Assembly (NCBI GenBank): GCA_900549525.1
Contig: UWSJ01000003.1
Coordinates: 1-45,521 of the forward strand
DNA: 45,521 nucleotides
Source of the DNA: an uncultured Coriobacteriaceae bacterium
GTDB lineage: Bacteria > Actinomycetota > Coriobacteriia > Coriobacteriales > Atopobiaceae
Direction of reading: 5' to 3'
Under the pieces are notes generated by a model. That model had not been told where the DNA came from. It ran no database searches and saw only the letters and a list, made by a program, of their open reading frames with translations. This document shows positions 32,074-40,350 of the stretch, piece after piece (position 1 is the stretch's first letter; every line of letters begins with the position of its first letter). The position numbers and the translations under genes are program-made.

Positions 32074-33171
32074 ATGCTGAGCTCAATCGGACTCATCACC
32101 ACCAACTATTCCGTCAAGAACCCGAGCGCGCTCTCGAAGCACCGCCCCGTGGCCTCCGTGCCGTTCATGGGCCGCTATCGCTTCGTGGACTTCCCGCTCT
32201 CCAACATGGTGAACGCCGGCATCCGCACCGTGGGCGTCATCATGCCGTTCAACTACCGTTCGGTCATCGACCACCTGCACACCGGTAAGGACTGGGGCCT
32301 CGACCGCAAGCAGGGCGGCCTCTTCCTCATGCCGGGCTCTGCCTTTGGCACCAGCCGTAAGGGCCCGCGCTTCCTGCTCCGCGACCTCGTGGCCAACCGC
32401 GTGTTCCTCGAGCGCGACACCGCGAGCAACGTGGTGGTCTCGACGGCCAACATCATCTACAACTACGACTACAACAAGCTCGTCCAGGCGCATGTGGAGA
32501 GCGGCGCCGACATCACGCTGCTCACCAAGACCTACACCTGCGAGGCCGAGGACGTCACGAGCGTCTACACCGAGGACGGCCGCGTGCGCGGGTTTACCTA
32601 CGGCACCCGCTACGGCGATGAGGGCTTCCTCGACTGCTTCGTGGTGAGCCGCACCAAGTTGCTCGATCTGCTCAACCGCTATGCCAACGTGGACTACCTC
32701 GACCTCTTTGAGGCGCTCGAGGGCGACCTCGGGCAGATGGACATTCGCGCCCACAAGGTCAACATCTACACCGGCACGGTCTTTGACGCGCGCATGTACT
32801 TCAAGCGCAGCCACGAGATGCACGACCCCAAGGTCATCGAGGAGCTCTTCCCCGCCGACCGCCCGATCAAGACCAAGTCGCACGACAACCAGCCCACCAA
32901 GTACGAGGCGGGCTCGCGCGTGACTAACTCCATCGTCTCGGGCGGCTGCCGCGTGGCCGGCACCGTTGCCGACTCCATCCTGTCGCGCAACGTCGTCGTC
33001 GAGCCGGGAGCGAGCGTGCGCAACTGCGTCATCCTCACCAACTGCCGGATCTGCCGCGGCGCGCGTGTCGAGAACGCCATCATCGACCGTGACAACACCA
33101 TCACCGCGGGCACCGAGCTTCGCGGCACGCCCGACGCCGTGCTCGTGAAGGAGAAGGGCGGCCTGGACTAA
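32074..33171 (+). CDS. glgD: GlgD, non-catalytic partner of glucose-1-phosphate adenylyltransferase
   Basis: This 365-residue protein has the same fold as GlgC but lacks the GGxGxRL nucleotide loop; its N-terminus is LSSIGLITTNYSVKNPSALS. HRPVASVPFMGRYRFVDFPL and NMVNAGIRTVGVI are typical of GlgD. The C-terminal beta-helix is present (RVTNSIVSGGCRVAGTVADS). In Firmicutes, GlgD forms a heteromer with GlgC and raises its activity; the same role is inferred here from the 5-nt spacing after glgC. Its stop overlaps the glgA start as TAATG. It is a GlgCD-type system, unlike the single GlgC of most Actinomycetota. Confidence 0.94.
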   Translation: MLSSIGLITTNYSVKNPSALSKHRPVASVPFMGRYRFVDFPLSNMVNAGIRTVGVIMPFNYRSVIDHLHTGKDWGLDRKQGGLFLMPGSAFGTSRKGPRFLLRDLVANRVFLERDTASNVVVSTANIIYNYDYNKLVQAHVESGADITLLTKTYTCEAEDVTSVYTEDGRVRGFTYGTRYGDEGFLDCFVVSRTKLLDLLNRYANVDYLDLFEALEGDLGQMDIRAHKVNIYTGTVFDARMYFKRSHEMHDPKVIEELFPADRPIKTKSHDNQPTKYEAGSRVTNSIVSGGCRVAGTVADSILSRNVVVEPGASVRNCVILTNCRICRGARVENAIIDRDNTITAGTELRGTPDAVLVKEKGGLD

Positions 33172-34667
33172 TGGCCGGCCGGACCCGCAGGAAGCTCAAG
33201 GTCCTGTTCTGCGCCTCCGAGGCCGCTCCGTTCGTGAAGACGGGCGGCCTTGGGGACGTGGCGGGCTCGCTTCCCCATGAGCTCAGGCGCTGCGGCGCCA
33301 AGGTGGCCGTGGTGCTGCCCAAGTACCGGCGCATTCCCGCCGAGTACCGCGACGCCATGCGCCACGTGGCCGACTTCTACGTGCCGCTGGGCTGGCGCAA
33401 CGTCTGGTGCGGCGTCGACCACCTCAAGTGGCACAACATCGACTACTACTTCATCGACAACCAGGACTACTTCGGCCGCGACACAATCTACGGCGACTTT
33501 GACGACGCGGAGCGCTTCGCGTTCTTCTCGAAGGCCGTCACCGAGTGCATCGGGCGCGTGCCGGAGCTGGGCGGCGTCGATATCCTGCACTGCAACGACT
33601 GGCAGACGGCCCTTGCCTGCGTGTTTTTGCGCGAGTTCTACCAGGGGCTTCCTGGCTACGACAACGTGAAGACGGTCTTCTCGATTCACAACGTCAAGTT
33701 CCAGGGACAGTACGGCGACGAGGTGCTCTCCGACATCTGCGGCCTTGCCGACACGCCGGCCGCCGGGCAGATGTATGTGGGCCCCAAGACCATCAACTTC
33801 ATGAAGGGCGCCCTGCTCTACGCCGACACCATCACCACGGTGAGCCCCACCTACGCCGAGGAGCTCAAGCTGCCGTTCTACGGCGAGGGCCTCGACGACA
33901 TCTTCCGCGAGAAGTCCTGGAAGCTGCACGGCATCCTCAACGGCATCGACACGCAGGAGTACGACCCGCGCACCGACCCCGGCATCGCGGCCAACTTCTC
34001 CGCGGACGACCTCTCGGGCAAGGCCGCGTGCAAGGCGGCCCTCCAGCGTGAGCTGGGGCTTGTCGAGGATCCCACCCGCCCGCTCTGCGTCATGGTGAGC
34101 CGTCTCACCAAGCAGAAGGGCTGCGACCTCGTGCAGTACGCGCTCTCGCAGCTGCTCGACCGTTCGGTGCAGGTGGCGGTGCTTGGCACGGGCGAGAACC
34201 AGTACGAGGACTCGCTGCGCTACTTCGACTGGAAGTACAAGGGCCACATGTGCGCCCGTATTGACTTTGACTCGGCGCTCTCGCACCGCATGTATGCCGG
34301 TGCCGACATCTTCCTGATGCCGAGCCAGTTTGAGCCGTGCGGCCTGTCCCAGATGATCGCCATGCGCTACGGCACGCTCCCCGTCGTGCGCGAAACGGGC
34401 GGTCTCAAGGACTCCGTGCAGCCGTACAACAAGTTCACGGGCGAGGGCACCGGCTTTAGCTTCGCGAACTTCAACGGCGACGAGTTCGCGAGTACGGTAC
34501 TCGAGGCCTGTGAGGTATTCTGGACTAACAGGGAGGCCTGGGACGGCCTCGTGCGCAACGCCATGAACGCCGACTTTGGCTGGCGCCGCGCCGCAAACCA
34601 GTACCTCGAGGCGTACCACGAGCTTCACCCCGAGGTCATTCCATACAACAAGACACGTAGCCGGTAG
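33171..34667 (+). CDS. glgA: Glycogen synthase (ADP-glucose, GT5)
   Basis: This 498-residue glycosyltransferase adds glucose from ADP-glucose to glycogen chains. The ADP-glucose site KTGGLGDVAGSLP lies near residues 23-35. HCNDWQTALA and FSIHNVKFQGQY are in the N-terminal Rossmann domain. VSRLTKQKGCDL near 306-317 and EPCGLSQMIAMRYGTLPVVR with the catalytic Glu near 387 are in the C-terminal domain. It overlaps the glgD stop by one base (TAATG), so translation is coupled. A 12-bp hairpin follows before the next gene. Confidence 0.97.
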   Translation: MAGRTRRKLKVLFCASEAAPFVKTGGLGDVAGSLPHELRRCGAKVAVVLPKYRRIPAEYRDAMRHVADFYVPLGWRNVWCGVDHLKWHNIDYYFIDNQDYFGRDTIYGDFDDAERFAFFSKAVTECIGRVPELGGVDILHCNDWQTALACVFLREFYQGLPGYDNVKTVFSIHNVKFQGQYGDEVLSDICGLADTPAAGQMYVGPKTINFMKGALLYADTITTVSPTYAEELKLPFYGEGLDDIFREKSWKLHGILNGIDTQEYDPRTDPGIAANFSADDLSGKAACKAALQRELGLVEDPTRPLCVMVSRLTKQKGCDLVQYALSQLLDRSVQVAVLGTGENQYEDSLRYFDWKYKGHMCARIDFDSALSHRMYAGADIFLMPSQFEPCGLSQMIAMRYGTLPVVRETGGLKDSVQPYNKFTGEGTGFSFANFNGDEFASTVLEACEVFWTNREAWDGLVRNAMNADFGWRRAANQYLEAYHELHPEVIPYNKTRSR

Positions 34668-34674
34668 CGGCCAG

Positions 34675-34705
34675 CTCCCCCGGGGCTGGCCCGGCCCCGG
34701 GGGAG
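34675..34705 (+). promoter_or_regulatory. Perfect 12-bp hairpin that encloses the ribosome site of the GH13-GH77 gene
   Basis: CTCCCCCGGGGC (34675-34686) and GCCCCGGGGGAG (34694-34705) pair perfectly across a 7-nt loop. The only Shine-Dalgarno-like sequence for the ATG at 34716 (GGGGGAG, 34699-34705) is the 3' end of this stem. It could hold down translation of the fusion enzyme or attenuate transcription between glgA and it. No T-run follows. Confidence 0.75.
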
Positions 34706-34715
34706 TGGGTCTCAC

Positions 34716-37700
34716 ATGTGGGCATTCCACGACAGTCGTAACAGCGCGTATCGGTTCCCGTTTGGCGCCATGCCAACGGGCGGCTCCGTGCGCATCTCCA
34801 TCGACGTGGGCGGTGACAGCGGCGCAAGCTGCACCCTGCGTACGTGGGTAGATGGCGAGGGCGAGGGCTTCCTGCCCATGAATGCCACGCAGGAAGGCGA
34901 CCACCTGCGCTTCTCGTGCGACTTCACGCGCGAGGATCCGGCCATCGTCTGGTACTCGTTTGCCATCGAGCGCTCCGACGGCCGCGTGGTGCGCTACGGC
35001 GCGCAGGAGGGCCGTACGGGCGGCGAGGGCGTGCTGGTGGAGTGGCAGCCTGCGAGCTTCCAGCTTACGGTGTACCGCCCACGCGAGGTGAAACCGGACT
35101 GGTTTACCTCGGGCATCGTGTATCAGATCTTCCCCGACCGCTATCGTCGCGGGCCGGGCTGGCACCATATCACGCAGCGGGCGCTTTCCTTCCACACCGG
35201 AGACTCCGACGACGGCGTGCCCTGCCCCATTCGTCGTGTGGTTGACCGCTGGGACACCGAGCCGCGTTACGACCGCGACGAGCAGGGCCGCATCCGCGCC
35301 TGGGACTTCTACGGCGGCACGCTCTCCGGCATCCGCGAGAAGCTCGACCACCTCGCGGACATGGGCGTGACGGTGCTCTACCTCAACCCCATCTTCGAGG
35401 CGCGCAGCAACCACCGTTACGACACGGCGGACTTCCTGTGTGTCGACCACATGCTTGGCGAGACGCCCGAGTTTGCCGAGCTCTGTCGGGCGGCAGAGAA
35501 GCACGGCATCTCCGTGGTGCTCGACGGCGTCTTCAACCACGTGGGCAGCGATTCGCGTCCGTTCAACCGCTACGGGACGTACGAGGAGCCCGGTGCCTGG
35601 CAGGCGCACGAGGCGGCGGTGGAGGCCGCGCGCGAGGCGGGCTCGGCAGACCCGCTTGCGGACGCAGCCGCCGGGGCCGAGGGGCCTGCTGCCGAGGCTG
35701 CCCACGAGGCCGAGGACAGCACCTCGCCCTACGCGAGCTGGTTCAACTTCAAGTCCGACGGCACCTACGACTGCTGGTGGGGCGTCGACGACCTGCCTGC
35801 CGTCGTGGAGGACGGCAAGGGCTGGCGCGACTTCATCGCCGGTAAGGACGGCGTGGTGCGCCGCTGGATCGAGCGCGGCGCACGCGGCTGGCGTCTCGAT
35901 GTGGCCGACGAGCTCTCCGACGGCTTCATCGCGCAGATTAAGGCGGCCGCGCTGGCCCAGCGCCCCGACGCACTCGTGCTTGGCGAGGTCTGGGAGGACG
36001 CCTCCAACAAGGTGAGCTACGGCAAGCTGCGTCGCTACCTGTTGGGCGACGAGCTCGACAGTGCCATGAACTACCCCTTCCGCAACGCCGTGCTCGACTT
36101 CTTGCTGGGCAAGCAGGGGGCCGGCGCGTCCGCGGAGGCCTTGATGTCGCTTGCGGAGAACTACCCGCCCGAGGCCATGGCGGCGGCGCTCAACCTGCTC
36201 TCGAGCCACGACCGCCCGCGCCTCATGAGCGTGCTTGGCGGGGCGCTCGACCACCCGGAGTGGGAGCCGTGGCCCGACGACTTCCCCGGACGCCTCAACG
36301 AGGGGCAGCGCGGGCTCGCCAAGGGCCGCTTCTGGCTCGCGGTGTTGCTGCAGATGACCTACGAGGGCGTGCCCAGCGTCTACTACGGTGACGAGGTGGG
36401 CATGGAGGGCCTGTCCGACCCGTACAACCGCGGGCCCTTCCCTTGGGGCGAGGGCGGCGGCGCGGGCGGCGACCAGGACTGCCGCACGATGTATCGCAAC
36501 GTGATCCAGCTGCGCCAGGCCCTGCCCGTGCTCACCACGGGCAGCGTGCGGCCCATCTCGAGCGGCGACGACGTGCTGGGCTGGTGGCGCCTGCCCCAGG
36601 GCGCCGAGCTCGCCGACGGCGCGGTGGGGGCTGCGCTGCCGGGCGCGAGCGGCAAGCGCGCCGTGCCGGGCCCGAGCGCCTGCGTGCTCGTGAACCGCAA
36701 CCTCCACGAGAGCCGCAACGTCACCATCACCAACCGCGGCGCACAGGCGACCGAGATCATTGGCGGGGCCGAGCTACGCCGCGACGGCGACTCCGTGGCC
36801 CTCACGCTGGGGCCGCTCGGCAGCGCCGTGGTGCTCTTCGACGAGGAGCGGCTGCTTGCGAAGCCCATGGAGCCGGGTGCGGGCGTGGTGTGCCATGTCA
36901 CGAGCGTGCCCAATGGCGGCCGTCCGGGCACGCTGGGTGCCCCGGCGCGGGCCTTCGTGGACTGGCTGGCCTCGGCCGGGATGCGCTACTGGCAGATACT
37001 GCCCGTGAACCCCACGGACTCCTTTGGCTCGCCCTACGCCGGCACCTCGGTCTTCGCGGGCAACGAGCGTCTGCTCGAGGAGGACGAGGCCACGCTGCGG
37101 GCGCAGTTTGCGGCCTTTAAGCCCGGTGCGGACTATGACGAGTTCGTGCGCACTAACGCCGAGTGGCTCGATCCGTTCGCGTGCTTCGCTGCCATCTGCG
37201 AGCTGCGCCGCAGCGATCACTGGCAGGAGTGGCCCGAGGAGTGGCGCCACTACGACGCCCCCCTTGCGAATGATCCGCGCCTGTCCGAACTCGTGGCGTA
37301 CCACCGCTTCGCGCAGTGGCGTTTCGAGTTGGAGTGGGCAGAGCTGCGCTCCTATGCCAACGAGCATGGCGTGAAGATCATCGGCGACATCCCCATGTAC
37401 CCCTCGTGCGCCTCGGCGGACGTGTGGGCCGACCCGTCCCAGTTCTGCGTCGACGCGCTTGGCCGCGTGGAGCTGCAGGCGGGCACGCCGCCCGACCAGT
37501 TCGCGTCCGACGGCCAGCTCTGGGGCAACCCGTGCTATCGCTGGGCCAGCATGCGTGCCGACGGCTACGACTGGTGGATGCGCCGCCTTGCCCGCACGTT
37601 CGACCTGTACGACGTGGTGCGCCTCGACCACTTCCTCGGCTTCCAGAACTACTACGGGGTGCCGCGCGGTGCCCGCGCCGTGGGCGGTGCCTGGCACGCG

Positions 37701-38189
37701 GGCCCGGGCATCGAGCTGTTCCGCCGCGCGTACGAGAAGTTTGGGCCGCTGCCCATCCTCGCGGAGGATCTGGGTTCGATCACCCCGGCCACGCGTGCGC
37801 TCCTCGCGCAGGTGGGCGCGCCCGGCATGGACGTGATGCTGTTCAGCGACGACGACCCGAGAAACGGCTGGAAGCCCAAGCCGGGCAAGGTTGCCTACAC
37901 CTCCACCCACGACACCTCTACGCTGACCGGATGGTGCGCCGAGCGCTATGGGTTTGCGGTCGATGACGCGGCCAACCTGGCCCACCAGCTCATGGGCGAC
38001 GCCTTCGCGACGGACGCGGGCGTGGTCATGTGCACGCTGCAGGACGCGCTTGGCCTGGGCGACGAGGCCCGCATGAACGTGCCGGGCGTGGCCGGTGGCA
38101 ACTGGCGCTGGCACGCGAGCTCGGACGGCATGGACGCCGCGGCCGCGTGGCTCCACGAGCTGGCCGAGAAGAACGGCCGCCTGCCGTAG
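34716..38189 (+). CDS. Fusion of GH13 alpha-amylase/neopullulanase-like domain and GH77 4-alpha-glucanotransferase
   Basis: This 1157-residue two-enzyme protein probably trims and rearranges alpha-glucans from glycogen or maltodextrin. Residues ~1-115 are a beta-rich N-domain. The GH13 barrel (to ~620) has conserved regions DGVFNHVG near 270, GWRLDVADE with nucleophile Asp395, LGEVWED with Glu424, and SSHDRPR with Asp499. An Ala/Glu-rich low-complexity insertion (about residues 300-335) sits after region I. The GH77 part starts near 717 (VVCHVTSVPNGGRPGTLG) and has nucleophile Asp971 in VRLDHF, acid Glu1017 in ILAEDLG and Asp1066 in STHDTSTLTGW. All key acids are present in both halves. There is no signal peptide, so it acts inside the cell. 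It closes the glycogen block; translation may be limited by the upstream hairpin. Confidence 0.93.
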   Translation: MWAFHDSRNSAYRFPFGAMPTGGSVRISIDVGGDSGASCTLRTWVDGEGEGFLPMNATQEGDHLRFSCDFTREDPAIVWYSFAIERSDGRVVRYGAQEGRTGGEGVLVEWQPASFQLTVYRPREVKPDWFTSGIVYQIFPDRYRRGPGWHHITQRALSFHTGDSDDGVPCPIRRVVDRWDTEPRYDRDEQGRIRAWDFYGGTLSGIREKLDHLADMGVTVLYLNPIFEARSNHRYDTADFLCVDHMLGETPEFAELCRAAEKHGISVVLDGVFNHVGSDSRPFNRYGTYEEPGAWQAHEAAVEAAREAGSADPLADAAAGAEGPAAEAAHEAEDSTSPYASWFNFKSDGTYDCWWGVDDLPAVVEDGKGWRDFIAGKDGVVRRWIERGARGWRLDVADELSDGFIAQIKAAALAQRPDALVLGEVWEDASNKVSYGKLRRYLLGDELDSAMNYPFRNAVLDFLLGKQGAGASAEALMSLAENYPPEAMAAALNLLSSHDRPRLMSVLGGALDHPEWEPWPDDFPGRLNEGQRGLAKGRFWLAVLLQMTYEGVPSVYYGDEVGMEGLSDPYNRGPFPWGEGGGAGGDQDCRTMYRNVIQLRQALPVLTTGSVRPISSGDDVLGWWRLPQGAELADGAVGAALPGASGKRAVPGPSACVLVNRNLHESRNVTITNRGAQATEIIGGAELRRDGDSVALTLGPLGSAVVLFDEERLLAKPMEPGAGVVCHVTSVPNGGRPGTLGAPARAFVDWLASAGMRYWQILPVNPTDSFGSPYAGTSVFAGNERLLEEDEATLRAQFAAFKPGADYDEFVRTNAEWLDPFACFAAICELRRSDHWQEWPEEWRHYDAPLANDPRLSELVAYHRFAQWRFELEWAELRSYANEHGVKIIGDIPMYPSCASADVWADPSQFCVDALGRVELQAGTPPDQFASDGQLWGNPCYRWASMRADGYDWWMRRLARTFDLYDVVRLDHFLGFQNYYGVPRGARAVGGAWHAGPGIELFRRAYEKFGPLPILAEDLGSITPATRALLAQVGAPGMDVMLFSDDDPRNGWKPKPGKVAYTSTHDTSTLTGWCAERYGFAVDDAANLAHQLMGDAFATDAGVVMCTLQDALGLGDEARMNVPGVAGGNWRWHASSDGMDAAAAWLHELAEKNGRLP

Positions 38190-38260
38190 CCTGTCGCTCG
38201 GGGACAGGCACCAGTCCGCCATCGGCGCCGAGGGCTGGCGCCGTTCCCGGGGCGGCGGAC

Positions 38261-38325
38261 GAAACGGTAATCGCCGTGCGAAGGCGCGGGCGAAACGGCA
38301 ATGATGGGCTCCCAAAATTACCGAA
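38261..38325. repeat. Second locus of the 31-bp-period CGGTAA repeat, with an inverted arm
   Basis: GAAACGGTAAT at 38261-38271 and GAAACGGCAAT at 38292-38302 are exactly 31 bp apart. The interior (TCGCCGTGCGAAGGCGCGGG) resembles the unit at 6586-6680. An inverted copy, CAAAATTACCGAAACG, follows at 38313-38328. Its reverse complement CGGTAATTTT equals the last copy at 6671-6680. It lies between the GH13-GH77 gene and the adenosine deaminase start (38361); a 6-bp hairpin CCTGTC/GACAGG directly after the fusion gene stop is at 38190-38208. Confidence 0.75.
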
Positions 38326-38360
38326 ACGTCCGCGCCCTCACCACGAAGAGGGGCTTTTCC

Positions 38361-39356
38361 ATGAGCAACGAAACCGCGCCGAGGGGTTATGTCGACCTAC
38401 ACGCGCATCTCGACGGGGCGATTACGGTTGGGATTGCCCGGCGGCTGGCTGAGCTGCAGGACATCGAGCTGCCGACGAGTGACGACGCGAGTCTCGAGCG
38501 GCTGCTTTCGGTTCCGCCCGAGTGCGAGAGCCTCAACGACTTCCTGTGCTGCTTCGAGCTGCCCATCTCGCTCCTGCAGACGCCGGAGGGACTTGCCGCG
38601 TCCGTGCGTCTCGTGCTCGAGAACATGGCGTCGCAGGGTGTTGCCTATGCCGAGCTGCGCTTTGCTCCGCAGCTGCTTGGTGAGCGCGGTATGTCGCAGG
38701 ACGCCGCGGTGCTTGCTGCGGAGGAGGGGCTGCGTGGGGCGCCCGTTCCGGCTAACCTCATCCTGTGCTGCATGCGCGGCGAGGGCAACGACGCCGAGAA
38801 CGACGAGACCGTGCGTGTTGCCCGCGAGCATCTGGTCGAGACGGGCGGCGTGGTGGCGCTCGACCTCGCGGGCGCGGAGGCGCTCTATCCTACCGAGCGC
38901 TACCAGGGGTTGTTTGCACGCGTTCGTGAGCTGGGGATTCCCTACACGCTGCATGCCGGCGAGGCGGCCGGGCCCGAGAGCGTGCGCTGCGCCCTCGAGA
39001 TGGGGGCGAGGCGCATCGGGCATGGTGTGCGGGCGATGGAGAACCCGGCGTTGGTCGACCTGATCGCGGCTCGTGGCGTCACGCTCGAGATGTGCCCCAC
39101 GAGCAACCGGCAGACGCATGCCATCCCGGACATGGCGGCCTACCCGCTGGTTGAGTTTCTCGAGCGCGGCGTGCGCGTGACGGTGAACACCGACGACATG
39201 GGCGTGGAGCGGACGACGCTGCCCGAGGAGTTTGCCTACCTGCGGCGTGAGTTTGGGCTTACGGTTGAGCAGGAGCGACGGATCGCGGAGAACGCGATTG
39301 CCGCCGCGTTCACGACGGAGGACGTGCGCTCGTGCCTTCGGGAGCGGCTGCTGTAG
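38361..39356 (+). CDS. add: Adenosine deaminase
   Basis: This 331-residue cytoplasmic amidohydrolase converts adenosine to inosine in purine salvage. Zinc ligands and catalytic residues are visible in order: DLHAHLDGAI near 13-22 (His-x-His), LHAGEAAGPES near 195-205 (zinc His, catalytic Glu), GHGVRAMENP near 220 (catalytic His), and VTVNTDDMGVERT near 275 (zinc Asp). Length is standard. The ATG at 38361 has AGAGGGG about 9 nt upstream; an ATG at 38301 would read through the repeat element. The deaminase could also act on deoxyadenosine. Its 3' side is a ~1-kb non-coding, repeat-rich stretch. Confidence 0.94.
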   Translation: MSNETAPRGYVDLHAHLDGAITVGIARRLAELQDIELPTSDDASLERLLSVPPECESLNDFLCCFELPISLLQTPEGLAASVRLVLENMASQGVAYAELRFAPQLLGERGMSQDAAVLAAEEGLRGAPVPANLILCCMRGEGNDAENDETVRVAREHLVETGGVVALDLAGAEALYPTERYQGLFARVRELGIPYTLHAGEAAGPESVRCALEMGARRIGHGVRAMENPALVDLIAARGVTLEMCPTSNRQTHAIPDMAAYPLVEFLERGVRVTVNTDDMGVERTTLPEEFAYLRREFGLTVEQERRIAENAIAAAFTTEDVRSCLRERLL

Positions 39357-39843
39357 GGGGCGTTAGTGTGGGTGGTGCTGGGCGCTGCCGTGCGGGGCGG
39401 CTTTGAGCGTTGCTGCGAGCTTTGGGCTTGTTCGTCTGCCAAGGGGATGAGGGTCAGACGGGGAGGCGTTGGGCTCTGCGGGTGCCCCCGGCGGGCTCTA
39501 TAGCGCGTCGTTTGCTGGAGTGTTCGTCTCTGGCATGCTGCTCTGGGGGCCACGCCGGACGCGCCTGCGCTATCCCGTTTGCGGCTACGAATGCCAGGTG
39601 GGGGCGCGCCGACTCGAGCGCGTCGACCGCAACGAGTGCTTTGACCGGCTCCGCGGCGGTCGCCCACGTACTATCGGCACACGGGCATTCTAGTGACCGT
39701 CCTGATCGCGCCCATCGTCCTGCTCGCCCTGTTCGCGTTTGTGATGGCGCTGGCGTTTGGGTAGGACGGGGGTTTGGGGCCGGCGGATTGAGGCGAGCGG
39801 CGCGGCCCGCTCTCCCTGTTGTGGCCGCCTTTCTTGTCGCGAC
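39357..39843. other. Non-coding stretch after add, no convincing gene
   Basis: Open frames here lack ribosome sites and family resemblance. The only notable coding signal is the short hydrophobic frame at 39693-39764, listed separately. No terminator with a T-run was found after add. The region may be decayed former coding sequence, but nothing could be matched. Confidence 0.4.
39693..39764 (+). CDS. Possible 23-aa hydrophobic small protein (weak)
   Basis: From GTG 39693 the frame reads VTVLIAPIVLLALFAFVMAL and then AFG-stop, which is a plausible single membrane helix. No ribosome site precedes the GTG, and no neighbour suggests a partner. It could be chance in G+C-rich DNA or the remnant of a longer gene. 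Confidence 0.2.
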   Translation: MTVLIAPIVLLALFAFVMALAFG

Positions 39844-40012
39844 GACAAATCCCGGGTTCGTGCGGAGCTCTGGCCACCGTGTGCCGACAAAACCCGCGCT
39901 CGTGTGGAGCAACGGCAGCCAGGCGCTGACAAATTAACGGCTCGTGCGGAGTTGATTGGCGTGTCGTGACAAATCTGCGGTTCGTGCCGAGCACGAGTGG
40001 CAGATTTGTCAG
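39844..40012. repeat. Four-copy 40-42-bp-period repeat ending in a 43-nt palindrome
   Basis: GACAAA starts at 39844, 39886, 39928 and 39968 (spacing 42, 42, 40 bp). Each is followed after ~6-8 nt by a TCGTG-C/T-x-GAGC/T core. The fourth copy continues into its own inverted copy. GACAAATCTGC at 39968-39978 pairs with GCAGATTTGTC at 40000-40010, and the inner TTCGTGC/GCACGAG also pairs, giving a nearly perfect 20-bp hairpin. Confidence 0.8.
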
Positions 40013-40099
40013 CATCGGACGGCGTCGGTGCTTCTCGGTTTTGCAAACTGCGAGGTAGGCGGCCTGCTCGTGAAGGACGTCGCACCCCGTGTCTCGCCT

Positions 40100-40170
40100 G
40101 AGCTCCGCACGAAGCGGAGAACTGTCAGCAAACGGGGGCCAGCTCCGCACGAAGCGGAGAACTGTCAGCA
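40100..40170. repeat. Two inverted-orientation copies of the same repeat family
   Basis: A 30-bp segment beginning AGCTCCGCACGAAGCGGAGA is identical at 40101-40130 and 40141-40170, 40 bp apart. Its reverse complement (TGACAGTTCTCCGCTTCGTG followed by CGGAGCT) matches the pattern of the 39844-40012 copies. Each copy contains its own CTCCGC/GCGGAG hairpin. Confidence 0.85.
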
Positions 40171-40209
40171 TACGCGACCCCGTGCCGCCGTCCGCGCCGT
40201 CCGCCGAGC

Positions 40210-40262
40210 TACAATCAACGCACTCAAAGCACGGTCGGCCTCGGGAATGCGGGGCCGGCCGT
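40210..40262 (+). promoter_or_regulatory. Probable mfd promoter (-10) and leader hairpin
   Basis: TACAAT at 40210-40215 is a good -10; the -35 is unclear. ACGGTCGGCC (40231-40240) pairs with GGCCGGCCGT (40253-40262) in a 10-bp stem just after the likely start of transcription. Only GTTTGG follows, so it is a leader hairpin or a weak attenuator. Confidence 0.45.
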
Positions 40263-40350
40263 TTGGCGTGCCGAGAGGAGCCCCTTGCCCTCTCGCCCGG
40301 CCGCACGCACGACCCGCGCCGCCCACACGCTCCACCGAAAGGCCCGTCCC

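Noticed and set aside
33168..36707. A 1179-residue open frame on the minus strand opposite glgA and the GH13-GH77 gene
   Set aside because: It mirrors well-supported plus-strand genes, has a composition of Val/Leu/Arg/Gly/His typical of antisense frames in high-GC DNA, and shows no domain or ribosome site.
39844..40170. CRISPR array
   Set aside because: Repeat units are 40-42 bp in total with only ~10-20 bp variable, orientation changes within the region, units are degenerate, and no cas gene is in the window.
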